Source: Azospirillaceae bacterium (GTDB lineage Bacteria > Pseudomonadota > Alphaproteobacteria > Azospirillales > Azospirillaceae). From it: a stretch of 64,000 nt of DNA. The stretch spans positions 37,672 through 101,671 of the forward strand of contig JANQHG010000052.1 of assembly GCA_028277115.1 (NCBI GenBank), read 5' to 3'. The position numbers and the translations under genes were made by a program. Below are positions 60,786 through 64,000 of the stretch, piece after piece (positions within the stretch are counted from its first letter, which is position 1; each line of letters begins with the position of its first letter). Below the pieces are notes generated by a model. That model was given only the letters and a program-made list of their open reading frames with translations, made no database searches and had not been told where the DNA came from.

Positions 60786-62115
60786 GACCGCGGCCGCATC
60801 GATCAGTCCGAACCCGTCGCCGCCGCGGATCATCAAGGTCGATGCGCTGGCGCGGGTCGAGGGTGAAGGCGCGCTCTACGTCCGGGTGCGCGACCGCCAG
60901 GTCCAGGACATCAAGTTCCGCATCTATGAGCCGCCACGCTTCTTCGAGGGCCTGCTCAAAGGCCGGCCGTTCAGCGACGCGCCCGACATCACCGCGCGCA
61001 TCTGCGGCATCTGCCCGATCGCCTATCTGACCGGGGCGAGCCAGGCGATGGAGATGGCGCTCGGGGTCACGCTGCCGCCCGGGCCGCTCCACGATCTGCG
61101 CCGGATGGTCTATTGCGGCGAGTGGATCCAAAGCCATGTGCTCCATGCCTACATGCTGCACGCCCCGGACTTTCTCGGCATGGCCGACGCGATCGAGATC
61201 GCCCGGGCCCATCCGGGCGTGGTCGAGCGGGGCCTGCGCATGAAGCAGCTCGGCAACCGGCTGCTCGAGGTGATCGGCGGCCGGGCGTGCCACCCGGTCA
61301 ATCTCAAGGTCGGTGGCTTCTACCGCGCGCCGACGGTCGCCGAGATCCGCGCCCTGATCGCCCCCCTGGAGCGGGCGGTCGAGGACGCGCTGGAGACGAT
61401 CCGGCTGTTCGCCAGCTTCGACTTCCCGAACTACGAGGACGACTATACCTTCGTCGCGCTCAAGCACCCCGAGGTCTATGCGATCGAAGAGGGGCGGATC
61501 GTCAACAACCGCGGCCTCGACCTCGAGCTGGCCGAGTTCGAGCGCCATTACGGCGAGGACCATGTCGCGCACTCGACCGCGCTCCAGGGCGTGCTTTACG
61601 GCGACCATGGCCCGGCCTATCTGGTTGGCCCGCTCGCGCGTTATGCGCTCAGCTATGACCAGCTGACGCCCTTGTGCCACCAGGCGGCGCGCGAGGCCGG
61701 GATGGCGCCGGTCGAGCGCAACCCGTTCCGCAGTCTCCTGGTGCGCGGGATCGAAACCTTGTACGCCTGCGAGGAGGCGTTGCGGCTGGCCAAGGGCTAT
61801 GAGGAACCGGACCGCCCGGCCGTGCCGGTGACGCCGCGCGCGGGCCGTGGCTTCGGCTGCACCGAGGCGCCGCGCGGCATCTGCTACCACCGCTACGACC
61901 TCGACGACGAGGGGCGGATCCTGTCGGCCCGGATCATGTCGCCGACCGCCCAGAATCAGAAGATCATCGAGGCGGACTTGAAGGGCGTGGTCCAGCGCAA
62001 CCTCGACCTCGACGACGAGGCGTTGAAGTGGCGGTGCGAGCAGACGATCCGCAACTACGACCCGTGCATCAGCTGCTCGACCCATGTCCTGACGCTGACG
62101 GTCGACCGTGATTGA
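60772..62115 (+). CDS. [NiFe] hydrogenase large (alpha, HydA-like) subunit
   Basis: A 447-residue catalytic subunit. Nickel-iron ligands: R-I-C-G-I-C near residue 75-80 and D-P-C-I-S-C-S-T-H near residue 430 at the C-terminus, the group 3b form; the short C-terminal tail after the His (VLTLTVDRD) is the part removed by the maturation protease. Other conserved segments are ALARVEGEGALYVRV and RGFGCTEAPRGICYHRY. Group 3b enzymes couple NAD(P)H and H2 reversibly. Hyp maturation genes are not in this window. Confidence 0.94.
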   Translation: MSALETAAASISPNPSPPRIIKVDALARVEGEGALYVRVRDRQVQDIKFRIYEPPRFFEGLLKGRPFSDAPDITARICGICPIAYLTGASQAMEMALGVTLPPGPLHDLRRMVYCGEWIQSHVLHAYMLHAPDFLGMADAIEIARAHPGVVERGLRMKQLGNRLLEVIGGRACHPVNLKVGGFYRAPTVAEIRALIAPLERAVEDALETIRLFASFDFPNYEDDYTFVALKHPEVYAIEEGRIVNNRGLDLELAEFERHYGEDHVAHSTALQGVLYGDHGPAYLVGPLARYALSYDQLTPLCHQAAREAGMAPVERNPFRSLLVRGIETLYACEEALRLAKGYEEPDRPAVPVTPRAGRGFGCTEAPRGICYHRYDLDDEGRILSARIMSPTAQNQKIIEADLKGVVQRNLDLDDEALKWRCEQTIRNYDPCISCSTHVLTLTVDRD

Positions 62116-62124
62116 GGGGCGCGA

Positions 62125-62586
62125 TTGACGGCGACGGCACCGATGGTCCTGGTGATCGGGGTCGGCAACGAATACCGCGAGGACGACGGCGTCGGGGTGT
62201 GGGTGGCGCGCCGGCTCGCCGCCCACGGCCTGCGCGCGGTCGAGCGGTCGGGCGAGGGCGCCGGGCTGATCGACGCCTGGTCCGGGGCGGCGCGGGTGAT
62301 CGTGGTCGATGCTGCGACCGCGGGCGCCGCCCCGGGCACGCTTCACCGGTTCGACGCGACCCGGACGGTGCTGCCGCGCGGCGTGTTTCGGTGTTCGAGC
62401 CACGACTTCGGGGTTGCCGAGGGCATCGAGACCGCCCGCGTGCTCGGCCGCCTGCCGCCGGCACTGGAGCTCTATGCGATCGAGGGCGCCCGGTTCGGCC
62501 ACGGCACCGAGATGACGCCGGCGGTCGCGGCGGCGGCGGGGCGTTTGGTGGACGACCTCCTTTCGGTGACCGAGGGTTGGAGGTGA
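62125..62586 (+). CDS. Hydrogenase maturation protease (HycI/HyaD-like)
   Basis: A 153-residue protease with VLVIGVGNEYREDDGVGVWV (the N-E nickel-binding start and D of the family), VIVVDAATAGAAPG and SSHDFGVAEGIE. It clips the C-terminal tail of the large subunit after nickel insertion. A TTG at 62125 has TGAGGGG six bases upstream and is preferred; an ATG at 62143 (before VLVIGVG) is the alternative. It closes the operon. Confidence 0.88.
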   Translation: MTATAPMVLVIGVGNEYREDDGVGVWVARRLAAHGLRAVERSGEGAGLIDAWSGAARVIVVDAATAGAAPGTLHRFDATRTVLPRGVFRCSSHDFGVAEGIETARVLGRLPPALELYAIEGARFGHGTEMTPAVAAAAGRLVDDLLSVTEGWR

Positions 62587-62670
62587 CACCCAACGCCATT
62601 GCTCGATGCGGCATCGCGAGAAATCAGGGTCTGTCGCGGTTTTCTTTTTTTCGGTTGCGGCGAGGGTGTG

Positions 62671-63417
62671 ATGGAGCCGGTGACGATCGAGGATGTGCTG
62701 CGGCTGATCAAGGCGTCGGAGGAGGCGGCGGCGCGGCGCGCCGCGGAGGCGGATCGCCGGGCGGCGGCGGCGGCGGCGCGGCGCGACGAGGAGGCGCGGC
62801 GCCGGGGCGAGGAAGCGCGACGCCGCGACGAGGAGGCGCGACGCCGCGACGAGGAGGCGCGACGCCGCGACGAGGAGGCGCGGCGCCGCGACGAGGAGGC
62901 GCGGCGCCGGGGCGAGGAGCTGGACCGACGCTTGGCGGAAACCAACGCGACCATCGATCGCATGACGGCCGATGGCAAGGAAACGCAGCGCCGGATCGAC
63001 TCCCTGACCGGGAAATGGGGCCGGTTCGTCGAAAGCCAGGTGGTGCCGGCGTGCCGGACCTTGTTCATCGACCGTGGCATCGCGGTCCACGAGGTCTACG
63101 AGCGGGCGCGGTCGGACCGCGGCGGCAAGTCGATGGAGATCGACATTCTGGTGGTCAACGACGACGATGCGGTGCTGGTCGAGGTGAAAAGCACGCTCGG
63201 GGTCGATGACGTCCGCAGTCATCTCGCGCACATCGCCGGGTTTCGCGAGATGTTTCCAACCTATCGCCACCACACGCTCTATGGCGCGCTCGCCGGCATC
63301 GTGGTCCCGGACCAGGTGGGCCGCTTCGTGATCAACCAGGGGCTGTTCTTGATCAAGCCGTCGGGCGACACCGTGGCGATCGCCAACCCGCCCGCGTTCC
63401 AACCGCGCGCCTGGTGA
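62671..63417 (+). CDS. Coiled-coil protein with PD-(D/E)XK nuclease-like domain
   Basis: A 248-residue protein. Residues about 10-95 are a charged coiled coil with six seven-residue repeats of the type EEARRRD. Residues about 110-248 form a PD-(D/E)XK-like fold with a helical start (GKWGRFVESQVVPACRTLF), the catalytic-type pattern MEIDILVVNDDDAVLVEVKS (D, then E-V-K) and a closing strand (GIVVPDQVGRFVINQGLFLI). It resembles DUF3782-type proteins. GAGGG precedes the ATG. No target is known; such proteins are common near mobile or variable regions. Confidence 0.8.
   Translation: MEPVTIEDVLRLIKASEEAAARRAAEADRRAAAAAARRDEEARRRGEEARRRDEEARRRDEEARRRDEEARRRDEEARRRGEELDRRLAETNATIDRMTADGKETQRRIDSLTGKWGRFVESQVVPACRTLFIDRGIAVHEVYERARSDRGGKSMEIDILVVNDDDAVLVEVKSTLGVDDVRSHLAHIAGFREMFPTYRHHTLYGALAGIVVPDQVGRFVINQGLFLIKPSGDTVAIANPPAFQPRAW
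62785..62916 (+). repeat. 21-base tandem repeat encoding the EEARRRD heptads
   Basis: Six near-identical 21-base units (gacgaggaggcgcgacgccg and variants) inside the gene at 62671-63417. The units differ by single bases, and expansion or contraction would change the coiled-coil length in whole heptads without breaking the frame. Confidence 0.85.
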
Positions 63418-64000
63418 GAGGTGATCGGGGTCGGTTCCGTGCGCCGCAAGACCGGCACGGCGGTGGTCGGGCTCGTCCGCGACGATGACGGTGTCGCAAC
63501 CCGCCTTATTCATAAGGCCCTGCCGGACGGACTGTCGCCCTGGTTTAGCTCCGGGGGCTTATCGTTTTGATTGTATAGAATGGCGATTTCCTTTTAAACC
63601 GAACTTCTTACTTGGCGCGGACGCAAGTAATTGAAATCCCGAAACAATCCGGGATTCGTCCACAGCTCTACTGGAAACAGAATTGGCTGGCCTCTTGTTC
63701 GCGCTATGAGGAGGGTATATGGCCCACGATCCCGCATCAAGGTTGTTCGCCGGTAGACCGGCCACAAGGGTGTGTACCCAGTAAATGGGTACATTGGTCA
63801 GGGGTTGGGTAGCATTTTTCTATGTAGCTCAATTGGTTGTCAGGAAATCTAGAATAACTACGAAAGAAGTTCGGCCTAAAAAACTCTTGTCCTTTTGTTC
63901 GACCGAGACAGACCGTCCTTTCGTCCCGACCTACCTTCACGACAGCGCAAGAAGGCAGGGCAGTCAACGGACCGAAATGCTAGCGGAGCTTGGCGCCTCC
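63418..64000. other. Lower-GC border region with hairpins and no secure gene
   Basis: From about 63550 the GC content drops sharply and codon bias disappears. Hairpins: AATCCCG/CGGGATT at 63635-63656 and TGTACCCA/TGGGTACA at 63773-63793. A 21-codon frame with a good GAGGAGGG site (ATG at 63719, stop 63783-63785) is followed immediately by an ATG (63786) that stays open to the end of the window (71 codons, starting MGTLVRGWVAFFYVAQLVVR). This could be a leader peptide coupled to a partial gene, or chance. It looks like the edge of an acquired segment. Confidence 0.4.

Noticed and set aside
62785..62916. CRISPR-like array
   Set aside because: The 21-base units are adjacent without spacers and encode heptads in frame; the same applies to the 16-base repeat at 8420-8465. 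No cas genes are present.
60730..63513. A 927-codon leftward open frame spanning the hydrogenase large subunit and beyond
   Set aside because: It crosses several real genes on the other strand and has shadow composition (Arg, Asp, His, Val).

Overview
This 64 kb window is GC-rich throughout (roughly two-thirds GC by eye) with strong G/C third-position bias, except for the last ~450 bases. The gene content fits an alphaproteobacterium, most likely of the Rhodospirillales: an FlbT-type flagellin regulator, very large flagellin, hook and hook-junction proteins, CC2985-type antitoxins, a DUF6524 membrane protein, G-rich palindromic intergenic elements and a group 3b-like [NiFe] hydrogenase operon. 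This placement is inference; there is no rRNA or tRNA in the window.

Layout. 1-4.3 kb: small membrane protein, radical SAM/SPASM enzyme, FlaA1/CapD-type sugar dehydratase, hypothetical protein, glycine-zipper lipoprotein. 4.3-8.2 kb: flagellin 1 under a sigma-54 promoter, flbT, an SPFH protein. 8.2-11.4 kb: an accessory stretch with a small gene, an isolated member of a glycine-rich family, remnants of a short-chain dehydrogenase and an integrase, and an intact ParDE-like module. 11.5-21.6 kb: a seven-gene leftward cluster (three TolC-like proteins, a divergent ATP-grasp protein, a small protein, a Tat-exported substrate-binding protein, a WecA-like glycosyl-phosphate transferase). 22-24.6 kb: FHA protein, DUF6524 protein, decayed toxin-antitoxin pair. 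24.7-30.2 kb: acyl chemistry (AMP ligase, acyl carrier protein, ketoacyl synthase III) followed by an HPt/receiver-like protein and a Rieske oxygenase. 30.4-42.7 kb: flgE-flgK-flgL operon flanked by two TPR/glycosyltransferase-like genes and a CAP-domain protein. 43-47.9 kb: three hypothetical or membrane proteins, a second ketoacyl synthase III, a degenerate-motif epimerase and an ATP-grasp ligase. 48-53 kb: five tandem glycine-rich paralogues and a PP2C phosphatase / Ser-Thr kinase pair. 53.2-56.7 kb: flagellin 2, a second acyl carrier protein and a pseudaminic-acid-synthase-like gene. 57.4-62.6 kb: the hydrogenase operon with its maturation protease. 62.7-63.4 kb: a coiled-coil PD-(D/E)XK-like protein. 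The remainder is a lower-GC border with no secure gene.

How it fits together. Four promoters have the exact -24/-12 geometry of RpoN: flagellin 1, flagellin 2, flgE and, unexpectedly, the five-gene glycine-rich operon. Weaker matches precede the PP2C phosphatase and the Ser/Thr kinase. The two flagellin promoters and the glycine-rich promoter also share an inverted repeat with core GGCA-N5-TGCC. This places the uncharacterised small glycine-rich proteins, and perhaps a phospho-signalling pair, in the same regulon as the flagellar filament and hook. Around them are genes typical of flagellin or surface glycan modification (FlaA1-like dehydratase, nonulosonate synthase, two KAS III, two ACPs, an AMP ligase, TPR glycosyltransferases).

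The best candidate for an undescribed system is the sigma-54-driven set of glycine-rich small proteins (five tandem copies plus one isolated copy), with conserved N- and C-terminal blocks and a variable centre, next to an ATP-grasp ligase.
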